Assembly (NCBI RefSeq): GCF_000237925.1
Contig: NW_017386033.1
Location: 806,001 to 870,000, forward strand
From: Schistosoma mansoni
Taxonomy: Eukaryota > Platyhelminthes > Trematoda > Strigeidida > Schistosomatidae
Length of the DNA stretch: 64,000 bases
Direction: 5' to 3'
Shown one piece after another: positions 54,410 through 64,000 of the stretch. A program made the translations under genes and the position numbers. Each line of letters starts with the position of its first letter. Position 1 is the first letter of the stretch. The notes below the pieces were generated by a model. The model made no database searches. It worked only from the letters and a program-made list of their open reading frames with translations, and had not been told where the DNA came from.

Positions 54410-55635
54410 TTTTCTTTAAATTATTTATGATATATATTTTAATTTGGTTAAACAATCATACATTTATACAGAATCATTTGTTATGGTCAAATTTAGATTT
54501 AATTTTGTTTAAATTATCATTTATAATTAAAGCAAGGTAAAATTAATTAATCACTGATTAGTGATTCATTTCATGTTTGTTTAACTCTTTAATTTTGAGT
54601 GAATTTTATTGTTCAAGTGATTTAATATCGACTACATTATGTTAAAATGTTAGATGGTTGGATACATACCTCAGGAAACCTATTATCATCTAAGATGTAC
54701 ATGTAATCCTGAAGATATTGTAAGATTCGAAATAGCATCATCGAACTAATAAGCAATTTTTGTAATTTGATCAATTATTCACCGTTTTATTTGTATCTAA
54801 CAATGTTCGACTTTAGGGTATGAGTAAGAATATTAAACTTTTGCGTCTACTATTAGAATATATAAAACGTTCAGGAACTTTAATAAATACAACTATCGAA
54901 CTTAAAGATATAAAAATCATGGATAAAGTTCTGTGAATTTATCTACTTATCATTTTTGTACATGGAATATGAAATTTGACAGTGAAAACCAAGAATGATA
55001 TTTTAGAACCGTAAAACAAATCTTAAGCTCTTCAAGTTGTTCTTCTTATTTCCACTCAATTTCCTGGATTACATTACCTATAGATGAGTCAAAGTAGATG
55101 TCACAAGTTGAATCTTTTTCACCAGGTATTCTTGGCAAATGTGAACTTTTGATTAGGCAGGTGTATGTGAGAGGTCGTTATGTTAATTTATAATGGGTTA
55201 ATTGTTTCCATAGACCAAAAAATTTATTACATAAATGTTAATAGAACTAAAAATTCAGTAATTATGCTTACAATTTATAATTGAAAGTTAACTTCTGTAA
55301 CACAGTTCAAATGAATGCAACAGTGTTGAAGATGGATTTGAATCTAACTTTTTAAATTCAAGTACGTAAGACTTGTAGATATTTATTGGGGAACTAGATG
55401 GTAAAATTGGTGAGGTGATCAGTTTATGATCAGTCAACGTAGTATCAAAGAAAGTTTAAGGCGATTTATTTCAATTCTCCTGTTTTGATTTAAGTGATGA
55501 TCTAACTTAATGTAGTGAGTATTTACAAATATGGTTAAAAACAGAAGTCAGTAGCAATTATATAGTGATTTTCCTCCACCTTCTTTATAAAAGTGAGAAG
55601 AGCATCATTAAATGAAAGAAATTTTCCCTAGTTGT
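54410..55635. other. Intergenic, no gene seen
   Basis: AT-rich; nothing recognised. Confidence 0.4.
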
Positions 55636-55639
55636 GTTT

Positions 55640-55830
55640 TTATCTAGGTCAATAAGAACCAATCAACATCGAAGTGCACAGGACAAGCTGTGAATCACAT
55701 ATGGAAAAATTCAAACACTTCACTTCTACCCAAAGTTTGTGGTGATGATGTCGTTCAGAAGGACGATGAAAGCTCCACGACCAAACCATCCAGCTCAGGG
55801 AACAATCCCACACCAATATCTAAACTGTCT
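55640..55830 (+). mobile_element. Penelope-like element tail
   Basis: GTCAATAAGAACCAATCAACATCG, GGACAAGCTGTGAATCACAT and TTCAGAAGGACGATGAAAGC match 660-840. The 96-codon frame starting here is a chance read-through of the tail. Confidence 0.55.
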
Positions 55831-55834
55831 CATC

Positions 55835-57100
55835 ATATACTCATCTCCATAAAGTTAATTTTTTCTACTTTTCTTTCTCTTCCTTTCCTTATCTTTCTTT
55901 TCTACAAAATTATCTTCTTATTTATGCAGTACAAACTTTATTTTGTTACTCAATTGTATCAAAAATTATTTATTAAATAAAATTAATAAAAATTAATGTC
56001 TATCCATAATTCCTTTTGGTCCCTATTTGGATAAAATATCAAGGAGTTTTCATTGATATTTCATTACAAAGTGTGTTTCTCAAATGATGTTTAGAAATCA
56101 TGGTCCTAAGTAATAAAATCTTGTTCTTAGTGAAGGAAAATCAAGAACTCTAGAATAAATTGAAGTATTATGTGTTAATCAAATTAAATCACAGTTGAGA
56201 TGTTTGATTCGTGATCTACCTTTCATTTAATATGAAGCGAAATCTTGAAACAAGTGGTCTCTTTTCTGTAGAAATGAATATTTTCCTTTTGTTTTAGTAA
56301 AACAATTACCTTTATTTTTCAGTCATCTTGTGATCAGCGTTTTTTTAGTTCCTAACTACTTTATTTCAGGTCTGAGGTCAACTAGTAGCTTGTATGATGC
56401 AAAAGTGATACAGTTCTAATTTTATTCAAATCATTTAAAGAAAATTGACCTTAAGTGCGAGATAATAGCAGAAACTAAAGGATCAGTTATAAAAGTCTTC
56501 AGATGTGTTGTGTTCAGATTATGAGTAAGGTTGACTAAAATGTTAGACTACAACAAGGAGTTAAACAGAGTTAAGTTTGACTGGTATTTATCGTTGATTG
56601 TCCTATTGTACAAAGAAGCACAGGGATAGCTTAGAGAAAACTAAAAGCCTTCGTAATCACCTAACTTCAAAGTAGAAGTATGCAACTTTCTCTCCCATAA
56701 AGAAGAGTAGGATATTGTTTAATAATACTTAAATAACCATATTGAAATCAATTTTCCTGCATTTTTTAAAGGCTAGCCAAAAGCTGATGTTTAATACAAT
56801 TTATTAATATAATTTTACCATAATAATGTTTCTAAATAATAAAACCATCAATAATGTAAGCATAAAGGCTACAATATATTCATCTTATTCTTTTCTGTGA
56901 TGATATTACATACTCTTAGATTACATTATTTGATTATAAAGGGTTGAAAATCTAGATGGGTACTCAACACCGACTTTAAAGTAGCGACTTAATAGAATTA
57001 TGCAGTGAGTCCAAAGTTTGCTTATATGAATTATCATCAATATGATTTATATAAGAAATATGTTTCTTCGTTTAAAAATCCCAATCATATTAAAAGACTA
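55835..57100. other. Intergenic, no gene seen
   Basis: AT-rich; nothing recognised. The frame 57005-57196 overlaps the hammerhead-like motif below and is not a gene. Confidence 0.4.
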
Positions 57101-57109
57101 AAAATATTT

Positions 57110-57149
57110 GAACGAAGAATATTCTTTTCGATAAATTCTCTTCAGGTTC
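57110..57149 (-). ncRNA. Minimal hammerhead-like RNA motif, complete core
   Basis: On the minus strand: stem I GAAC, core CTGAAGA, stem II GAATTTATC (short, GA/TC closing), GAA, perfect self-complementary stem III AAGAATATTCTT, C17, GTTC closing stem I. Every conserved hammerhead nucleotide is in place in 40 nt. It is related in layout to 22187-22225 and to the fold-back arms. Short stems I and II mean activity may need dimerisation, as described for Penelope-associated hammerheads. Confidence 0.6.
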
Positions 57150-57199
57150 TACAATTATATATCCAAATTAATAATCCGAAAAAATGGCCAGGTTAAAGG

Positions 57200-57503
57200 C
57201 AAAGTACATCGTTTAATGCATGTAAATTTAGGATTGTCAAATCAAATAGAATAAAATTGTTAATGTTGATATGACTCATATAGAATGTTAACTTGAATCT
57301 ATATATATGTAAAGTGAACATTTAAGATCTGTGATCAGAATATAAATATGGGTCAGATAGGGTGAGAGAGATATATGATAGTGCAATTACAATTCGATCA
57401 AGTGGAAGACTAAATGTGTGAAAAATTAGTGAGACGTAATAAGGAGGGATCAATGCGATGTGAATGAATCATGTATAGGGGGGATTAATAATGATATTTA
57501 ACC

Positions 57504-57538
<35 letters not shown>

Positions 57539-57765
57539 AAAGATTTGTGAATAAAGATAAGAGAGACAATTACATTTGACTACGAAAGGTCGTAAGTACA
57601 TAGTCAAATTAAGTCATACAATAGCTAAGATGATTGTTCATTAATTGGCCTTGTGGTTGGCCAAGGGAGGAGTAGAGGCACCATTTCCGTTTTAGATTAA
57701 TAAGTGAGCATATAACCATTCAAAGTAGTTACGTTTAAATTTCTTGATGGTGGACTATAGAGATG
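57200..57765. other. Intergenic with (AAT)n run
   Basis: A pure AAT trinucleotide run at about 57504-57537. No gene seen. Confidence 0.45.
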
Positions 57766-57769
57766 TTCT

Positions 57770-58018
57770 TAATACTTACTTACGTACGCCTGTTGCCTCT
57801 AATGAAGGAGAATAGGGCACCAATCTGGATTTTTCAGCCAACTCTGTCCTGGGTTTTCCTTCCCAGCTGCTTCCAACTTCATTCTTTCAATGTATGCGTC
57901 CAGTTCCCGGGAAAATGTTTTTTTGGTCTTCCTCTTTTCCCTTTCACTTTGGATCCAAACTTAGGGGTCGCCTCGTGCTTCAGTTTGATGATTTCCCAAA
58001 TGTACGCATATTCTTAAA
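57770..58018 (-). mobile_element. Diverged RTE-type LINE 3' end
   Basis: Minus-strand translation has A-Y-I-W-E-I-I-K-L-K-H-E-A-T-P, then K-G-K-R-K-T-K-K-T-F-S-R-E-L-D-A-Y and the C-terminal Q-A-Y end, followed by the AGGCGTACGTAAGTAAG terminus. This is a different subfamily from 12.5, 19.6 and 59.4 kb. Confidence 0.55.
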
Positions 58019-58019
58019 G

Positions 58020-58795
58020 CAATCGATAAACTTATACGATGAATACATTCTGTGATGCCTTTACAGATGAAATCCTAAAAGATTATGCCTTTCATACTAG
58101 ACATTGACCTGTACTAACAATGGTAGTCTTATCAAATTTGTTGAAAATATATTTATTAAACAAGTCTAAAGTTTGAGTTGTGAGTTAAAAAGAAAACAAT
58201 TGTTTTATCTTTGCCCTGGTTACACAAGCTCCAATCATTTACAATTATGATCGGTATTTCAAAATCATTTTCGGACATTATGTTTATTTAAAACAATTTA
58301 CCCATCTTTTTTAATTTTACATGAACTTTGATAAAATTCAATCAGTACTGGGAAGGATTTGATAAACATGACTCCGGTTACTCCTAAGTGATCAATCTCC
58401 GTCCTACAGAAGGTCTTGTACCAAATAGCCCAATGATACTTGTTTCATACTGTGAATCTGAATGATAAGAATCGATTCCATCGGGAAGCATCAAGAGATA
58501 ACAGGTACACTTTGTCAAAGAATCCCAAATAGCAAGAAACTTAGGTCTAGGACTGATTTTCTATTGACTATGTTTAACTACCTGACACTTATTAAAAATA
58601 CTGCTAGACTACGTTGGTACAGGTTTACATGTGTTTCTATAAAAAATTCAGTTTCATAATAATAAAGTATGCAAAACCCAAGTAGAAATTCTGAGATTTC
58701 GTGATGTACAAATATGAATTTAGTAGAAATAAACTAATTGAACGCATTAACTTACATAATCATTGCCATACTAGTTTGTAACACAAGGATAAATA
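58020..58795. other. Intergenic, no gene seen
   Basis: AT-rich; nothing recognised. Confidence 0.4.
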
Positions 58796-58799
58796 AATG

Positions 58800-58875
58800 T
58801 TCAGTGGAAAAAAATATTCCCTTTTCCAATTAGTTCCTCGTCAAGGCTCTACAGTAGTATATAAATTTATAAGTT
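58800..58875 (-). repeat. Degenerate relative of the minimal hammerhead-like repeat
   Basis: The minus strand reads CTGTAGAGCC, TTGACGA, then GGAAAAGGGAATATT: the same order as 22187-22225, but with an extra base before the core and no clean stem III. Confidence 0.4.
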
Positions 58876-58879
58876 GAAA

Positions 58880-59365
58880 ATTAACATTAAATAAATAATG
58901 ATCCGTTAGTTTAGCAATGTATAATAATGTATGTTTTCTAAAGACAATGTTAATAATAGTGAGGATTATAATGGTAATAATAATGGTGAGATGATAATTT
59001 ATGGATGACCTTTGAGCGACGCTAAAGTAACCTTGAGAAGGTTCACCTACTCACTAGGGTTAAATTAGGGTTATAAACCAGTGTGAAGAATAAGGATTAC
59101 GATTTATAGTTGATGGTTAGGGTTAGGAATTAGATTCAGGGCTTCCATCACGAACTGATATCAACTAAAATGCCAAAACGCTATTTAGCCAAATGGGTAA
59201 ATGAATTTTACGCCGAAATTCAAGATCTGTTATCTGATTGGTCCGTTCACCAATTATAGTCTCGCTATAATAATAATACTACTGCTAATAATAATAATAG
59301 CAATAGGTAATTTATTAAAAACTAGACTAGAAAAACTATAAAATATTTGATTTCCCAATATTATC
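58880..59365. other. Intergenic, no gene seen
   Basis: AT-rich with GTTAGGGTTAGG-like short runs near 59110; nothing else recognised. Confidence 0.4.
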
Positions 59366-59374
59366 AATTCAATA

Positions 59375-60207
59375 AGGATACAGCTGGACGATTTAGACTT
59401 CGCAGATGATCTGCCTCTTCTATCACACACACAACAACAAATGCAGGAGAAAACGACCAGTGTAGCAGCAGCCTCAGCAGCAGTAGGTCTCAATATAAAC
59501 AAAGGGAAAAGCAAGACTCTCCGATGCAATACAACATGCACCAATCGAATTACACTTGACAGAGAAGCTTTGGAGGATGTGAAAACCTTTACATATCTGG
59601 ACAGCATCATTGATGAATACGGTGGATCTGATATAGATGTGAGGGCGAGGATCGGCAAAGCAAGAGCAGCATATTTACAACTGAAGAACGTCTGAAACTC
59701 AAAACAATTGTCAACCGACACCAAGATCAGAATTTTCAATACAAATGTCAAGACAGTTCTACTGTATGGGGCGGAGACGTGGAGAACTACGAAAGCCATC
59801 GTCCATAAGGTACAGGTGTTTATTAACAGTTGTCTACGCAAGATACTTCGGATCCGTTGGCCAGACACTATCAGCAACAAGTTACTGTGGGAAACAACAA
59901 ACCAGATTCCATCCAGTGGAGGAAGAAATCAGGAAGAAGCGCTGGAAGTGGGTTGGGCACACAATGAGGAAATCACCCAGATGCATCACAAGGCAAGCCT
60001 TAACATGGAATCCTGAAGGTCAAAGGAGAAGAGGACGAACAAAAAACACATTACTCCGGGAAATAGAGACAGATATGAGAAGAATGGACAAAAACTGGAT
60101 AGAACTAGAAAGGAAGGCCCAGGACAGAGTGGTTTGAAGAATGCTGGTCGGCGGCTTATGCTCCATTAGGAGTAACAGGCGTAAGTAGATAAGTAAGTAT
60201 CAATTCC
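59375..60207 (+). mobile_element. RTE-like (SR2-type) LINE 3' fragment
   Basis: Begins L-D-D-L-D-F-A-D-D, the RT catalytic box (about 59382-59410), then [45 protein letters not shown] and [14 protein letters not shown], ending in the RTE terminus and a TAAG-type tail. Frame changes and a stop interrupt it near 59696 and 59960. Closely similar to the 19.6 kb fragment, hence a fairly recent family. Confidence 0.85.
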
Positions 60208-60275
60208 ATAAAAGTTCTTAATTTCAATATTTCCTACATATAAAAATAATAGTTTATTTCAAAATATAATTTGTA

Positions 60276-60974
60276 TACATCAATGTTTTAATAAGTGCGG
60301 AATAACAGCCTGCACTCAACATTTTATACGCAACCTTAATAATAATAATAGTAATAATAAGTTATTCAGTATACATGTTCATATCAGTGAATAAACCTAT
60401 ATATATATTCGTATTTAATCTCGAAGCACTCTCATTTTATCATTTACAATAAACTATGCTGTTTAACAATTATTATATAATAGGAATAATAATATATATT
60501 ACTTCAATGAATTCAATTTATACACATTCTAATTATCGTTATAATGGATTTATGGATCAATCTAAAAAAGATTCATATGAGGCTATTAACTTTCCATTGA
60601 AAACAATTCATGGGCATAAATATGATATGGATTATGGAAATGGATTTATACCAGATAATTATGGTAATCATGATAACCATGATGATCAAGAGTATGATTC
60701 ATATCATAGTAATGATTATGATGATGGTGAAGAGCACAATTATGGTCATGTTAATTTAGCAGAACAATCAATGCGTAAATTAAAAGAACTGAAACATCGT
60801 AAATACAATGAATATTATAAAGATAATGAAGAAGAAGAGGAAGGTGGAGAATATAATGATCGATATTATAGACCACGTGATGAGCCGGATATCGAATCAA
60901 CAGAAGAAACGACTGAAGGGCCGAGAAGAACTACAACGACTCCAATTTTTATGGGAGAGTAAAGTATTCATCTA
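60276..60974 (+). repeat. Left arm of a large inverted repeat carrying a secreted-protein gene
   Basis: Matches the reverse complement of 63266-64000 almost base for base. The main difference is a ~45-bp segment near the outer end of the right arm (about 63925-63972) that is absent here. The right arm runs to the window edge, so the true repeat may be longer. Spacer about 2.3 kb. Confidence 0.88.
60456..60962 (+). CDS. Secreted acidic Tyr/His/Asp-rich protein, paralogue A
   Basis: 168 residues, single exon. Signal peptide about 1-23 (I-I-G-I-I-I-Y-I-T-S-M-N-S-I-Y-T). Residues 24-95 are Tyr/Asn/Asp/His-rich. A helix-like basic stretch N-L-A-E-Q-S-M-R-K-L-K-E-L-K-H-R-K-Y lies at about 99-117, then a Glu run (125-129), a Tyr/Arg segment, and the tail G-P-R-R-T-T-T-T-P. 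A TATATATAT box at 60398-60408 lies about 55 bp before the ATG, with AATAAA at 61078. Nearly identical to the gene at 63275-63784 in the other arm. Shares the IY-S/T signal end, the Leu/Lys/Tyr middle and the RR-TTT tail with the 37.5 kb protein. Eggshell or vitelline role inferred. Confidence 0.78.
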   Translation: MLFNNYYIIGIIIYITSMNSIYTHSNYRYNGFMDQSKKDSYEAINFPLKTIHGHKYDMDYGNGFIPDNYGNHDNHDDQEYDSYHSNDYDDGEEHNYGHVNLAEQSMRKLKELKHRKYNEYYKDNEEEEEGGEYNDRYYRPRDEPDIESTEETTEGPRRTTTTPIFMGE

Positions 60975-61089
60975 CTAATTCAGAGTATTCAGATAATGAA
61001 TTTAAAAAAATCAACATGTAAATGAGTTAACTGACATTTTTAATGATCTAATATCATGAATATTTGTTGTACGATTTAATAAAACAATA

Positions 61090-61435
61090 CCGTCATCAAA
61101 TATAATTTTTTTAAGAGTTCATTAATATGTATTTCTTAGCATAGAGAATTAAAGATACTTTTGAATTTCGTAGTTTTAAATTACAAATTAACTTTACTTA
61201 CGTAACCAATGAAAACCAGTAATCATTCGATAGCTGTATCGTCTTAGTATGAAACTCGCCAACAGTAGGCATAGCGTTTTCTTTTTGTTTTTGTCGATTT
61301 TCTAATACCACTTCTATGGTATGACTCCATTGGTATGTGGTAAGTTTGTCTTATTTGTTGTTGTAAAATTGTCACTATTACTGTAAATATCTCACTAATT
61401 AGCAAAAGTATTTGAACATAAACAAATGGACGGGT
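61090..61435. other. Intergenic, faint SINE relic
   Basis: 61205-61265 (CCAATGAAAACCAGTAATC, CTGTATCGTCTTAGTATG) is a decayed minus-strand SINE piece. No gene. Confidence 0.4.
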
Positions 61436-61439
61436 GTTA

Positions 61440-61860
61440 TAGACATTGTAGGGCCAATGAAATATCACTGAACCCTAGCCAAATCATCCGAAAGTTGAGT
61501 CACTAAATATCGAACAGATTATCGATCCCCGTCAAGGTCAAGGGCAATCAACGCGCATCAGTTAATCATACGCCATGGACTTGCCCATGCGGCAGTGGTT
61601 CTACTTTTGCTTGTATCTACTTTAACTAATATGCTCCTGTAATAACGTCCTTTGTGTTGTACAGTCTTCAGAGCATCCATGGTCCCTTGATACGTCGACG
61701 GGGCAATCCACGTAAGATGCCGGTCGCGAAGTGTGACTTCGAAGTTAGCTTGTTCGTTACACCGTTCCCATCTTACTCGAGTAGGCCTCCAATTATTCGA
61801 CATAGATCATCAACGTTGATGGTCTACAACATTTTGTCGCTATGTAATAACATATTTTAA
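61440..61860 (-). other. GC-richer island with an unrecognised frame
   Basis: The minus frame 61558-61803 (81 codons) contains W-R-P-T-R-V-R-W-E-R-C-N, then F-E-V-T-L-R-D-R-H-L-T-W-I-A-P-S-T-Y-Q-G-T-M. Its base composition (near 50% GC) stands out sharply from the AT-rich surroundings, and it is not low-complexity. Probably a fragment of a mobile element; I cannot name the family. It lies in the spacer between the two inverted gene copies. Confidence 0.4.
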
Positions 61861-61864
61861 ATTG

Positions 61865-63260
61865 CATTAATTAATGATTCTCTATGTTGTTTCATTCACT
61901 CACACTACTTCTAATTGTCTATTTCCTACTCTGAGCGAACTGTTTAATGAGAAACATGTTCTAAGTTTTGTGAAAAAATACAAATAATTTTCTGTTTTAT
62001 AGTATTTATTAAGTCAGATGTTTCTATGGTCAAATGTACATCCAGACAAATTTATATCGGTGAGTAATTTTGCGAATGAATTACTCATCGAAGAAATTAA
62101 GCATTTTCTAATGATAACAACATTTCTGACGGTAAACTGTTTTCAAAGTACTACGTTTTTTTTAGATATCTTATTAAGGTAGAAATACACATGAAATGAA
62201 GAAACGATTTCTTATTTCGTCAATAGCCAGAATATTATTACAAAAAGATAACGTATAGTTAACTGAAACGTGACTAGTATGTTTGGATACTAGCTAGCTC
62301 TTAAATCAACGATGTACATTCTGTAATGTTTAGCATTTCTCAGCTTAATACAGCTTCATCTCAATATTGGTATTCACACTTATACTCAAACCTAGTCCAA
62401 ATCTTTTCAAACATTAGCAAGTTATCCTTTACAGAGTAGTCAAGGCGCCACCAACTTGCTCAGCCAGTACAGTGTTTATTCATATGGGTTTATTTTATCC
62501 TGTTACTGATTTTCAAGATTTACTTTTGACCACTCATTTTTGCAATATTTTTTAACCTGAATGGATTTAATTGATATAGCCGTTTAGCTGCTGAATGAAA
62601 TTCAGTCTTAAGTATCAAGAATAGAATAACAGAAACTCTCAATAATAAAAGAAATCTAATGAATTCTGAAACTATTATGTAGTACATTTCTAGGTTATCG
62701 TTGCAATACTCCGGAAAAAGCACTGTATCAGTTTTCTACGTCGTTAAACTATTCAATAAAATGTTATTTTCTTAAAGGAAGTAGTATATATATATATATT
62801 CACAAAGTTGTATATATATATATATATATTCACAAAGTTGGATTACACGATTGTTAAGTAGTCATTTATGTACCTGTATGAGTTTTTGGGATAACTATAA
62901 GTAGCCGAATTCGGTTTATCAACCAGTAATTCCAATTTTTACTCTATTAGTCACTCCAAAATTCGAAACAGAGAGAATTTCGTTGGCCTAATCGTAAGTA
63001 TATTGACTAGGCAATTCAAATTATACACGGAATATTGTATAAAGAAATTATTATTACATACAAATATCACAGTGTTCTTTGATACAAGTCGAATGTTTCA
63101 TACTTCAAGCATATGCATATTTAATGAATAATCATTCATTGATGGAAACTGAAGGATAAGATACATCTGTAGAGTTATTCTCATATTGAATGAAAATATT
63201 TAACTAAAAATGTTAAATGTTGAACCTTATATTTTGAGCCCTGAGTAATCAGTTGAATTA
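61865..63260. other. Inverted-repeat spacer, no gene seen
   Basis: AT-rich. A short tandem duplication of (AT)n plus TTCACAAAGTTG lies at 62786-62840. TTTAAT at 63119-63124 is a possible variant polyadenylation signal (ATTAAA) for the minus-strand gene. Confidence 0.45.
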
Positions 63261-63265
63261 ATTCA

Positions 63266-64000
63266 ATGAATACTTTACTCTCCCGTAAAATCTGTAGTCG
63301 TTGTAGTTCTTCTCGGCCCTTCAGTCGTTTCTTCTGTTGATTCGATATCCGGCTCATCACGTGGTCTATAATATCGATCATTATATTCTCCACCTTCCTC
63401 TTCTTCTTCATTATCACCTTTATACTTTTCATTGTATTTACGATGTTTCAGTTCTTTTAATTTACGCATTGATTGTTCTGCTAAATTAACATGACCATAA
63501 TTGTGCTCTTCACCATCATCATAATCATTACTATGATATGAATCATACTCTTGATCATCATGGTTATCATGATTACCATAATTATCTGGTATAAATCCAT
63601 TTCCATAATCCATATCATATTTATGCCCATGAATTGTTTTCAATGGAAAGTTAATAGCCTCATATGAATCTTTTTTAGATTGATCCATAAATCCATTATA
63701 ACGATAATTAGAATGTGTATAAATTGAATTCATTGAAGTAATATATATTATTATTCCTATTATATAATAATTGTTAAACAGCATAGTTTATTGTAAATGA
63801 TAAAATGAGAGTGCTTCGAGATTAAATACGAATATATATAGGTTTATTCACTGATATGAACATGTATACTGAATAACTTATTATTATTATTATTAAGGTT
63901 GCGTATAAAATGTGGAGTGCAGGCTTTGAATAGATTAATGAATTAATTATGTTTGATACCCCATTTGTTGTTATTCCGCACTTATTAAAACATTGATGTA
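63266..64000 (-). repeat. Right arm of the large inverted repeat
   Basis: Counterpart of 60276-60974; runs off the window end. The arms stop matching about 12 bp beyond the stop codons, so the two genes have different 3' flanks. Confidence 0.88.
63275..63784 (-). CDS. Secreted acidic Tyr/His/Asp-rich protein, paralogue B
   Basis: 169 residues. Differs from the gene at 60456-60962 at only a handful of positions: N-E-K-Y-K-G-D-N in place of N-E-Y-Y-K-D-N, and the tail T-T-T-T-T-D-F-T-G-E in place of T-T-T-T-P-I-F-M-G-E. The same signal peptide, TATA-like box (about 63830-63840 on the minus strand) and frame are preserved, which suggests both copies are functional or the duplication is recent. 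It lacks the partner's AATAAA because the similarity ends just past the stop; ATTAAA at 63119-63124 is the nearest substitute. Confidence 0.78.
   Translation of the reverse strand: MLFNNYYIIGIIIYITSMNSIYTHSNYRYNGFMDQSKKDSYEAINFPLKTIHGHKYDMDYGNGFIPDNYGNHDNHDDQEYDSYHSNDYDDGEEHNYGHVNLAEQSMRKLKELKHRKYNEKYKGDNEEEEEGGEYNDRYYRPRDEPDIESTEETTEGPRRTTTTTDFTGE

Noticed and set aside
62786-62840. CRISPR-like or regulatory tandem array
   Set aside because: Only two units of (AT)n plus TTCACAAAGTTG; a simple local duplication in eukaryotic DNA.

Overview
The window looks like nuclear DNA of a blood fluke (Schistosoma), possibly of the African haematobium group (the species group is an inference). It is very AT-rich. 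It carries tRNA-derived SINEs with built-in hammerhead ribozyme cores of the schistosome SM-alpha type, RTE-like (SR2-type) and CR1-like LINEs, Penelope-like (PLE) fragments, and several intronless genes for tyrosine/asparagine-rich secreted proteins. Three of these proteins carry the trematode eggshell synthesis (TES) domain.

Host genes. Nine small single-exon genes are spread over 17-64 kb. All encode a signal peptide followed by a low-complexity secreted chain. TES proteins: 17112-17909 (+), 44211-44813 (-), 53334-54032 (+). Acidic Tyr/Asp/His-rich secreted proteins: 24894-25802 (+), 30134-30724 (+), 37483-38154 (-), 60456-60962 (+), 63275-63784 (-). A separate N-glycosylated small protein: 34378-34893 (-). 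The likely common role is supply of vitelline-cell eggshell precursors, cross-linked through tyrosine oxidation. This is firm for the TES genes from family knowledge and an inference for the others. A fragment at 1801-2000 resembles the segment following the RRM of U1 snRNP 70K.

Layout. 0-10 kb: PLE endonuclease pieces, the U1-70K-like exon, LINE tails and two solo copies of an RTE 5' leader. 11.5-20.4 kb: a SINE pair, then an inverted duplication (12.1-15.4 kb against 19.1-19.6 kb) around the first TES gene; one arm holds an RTE insertion and the other is the empty site. 21-32 kb: two secreted-protein genes and many SINEs. 32.7-38.4 kb: a second inverted duplication, whose left arm is a promoter plus signal-peptide stump of the 37.5 kb gene. 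39-52 kb: fold-back elements, a decayed PLE, a TES gene, SINE pairs and a CR1-like LINE. 52.6-64 kb: a SINE pair with perfect target duplications, the third TES gene, an RTE fragment, and a large inverted repeat holding two nearly identical genes.

The most unusual signal is in the repeats. SINEs with hammerhead cores occur nine times as head-to-head pairs with both 3' tails outward, and at least four pairs are flanked by exact 10-13 bp direct repeats, as if the inverted pair entered the genome as one unit. Hammerhead-like cores with self-complementary, loopless stem III also recur in unrelated fold-back repeats.
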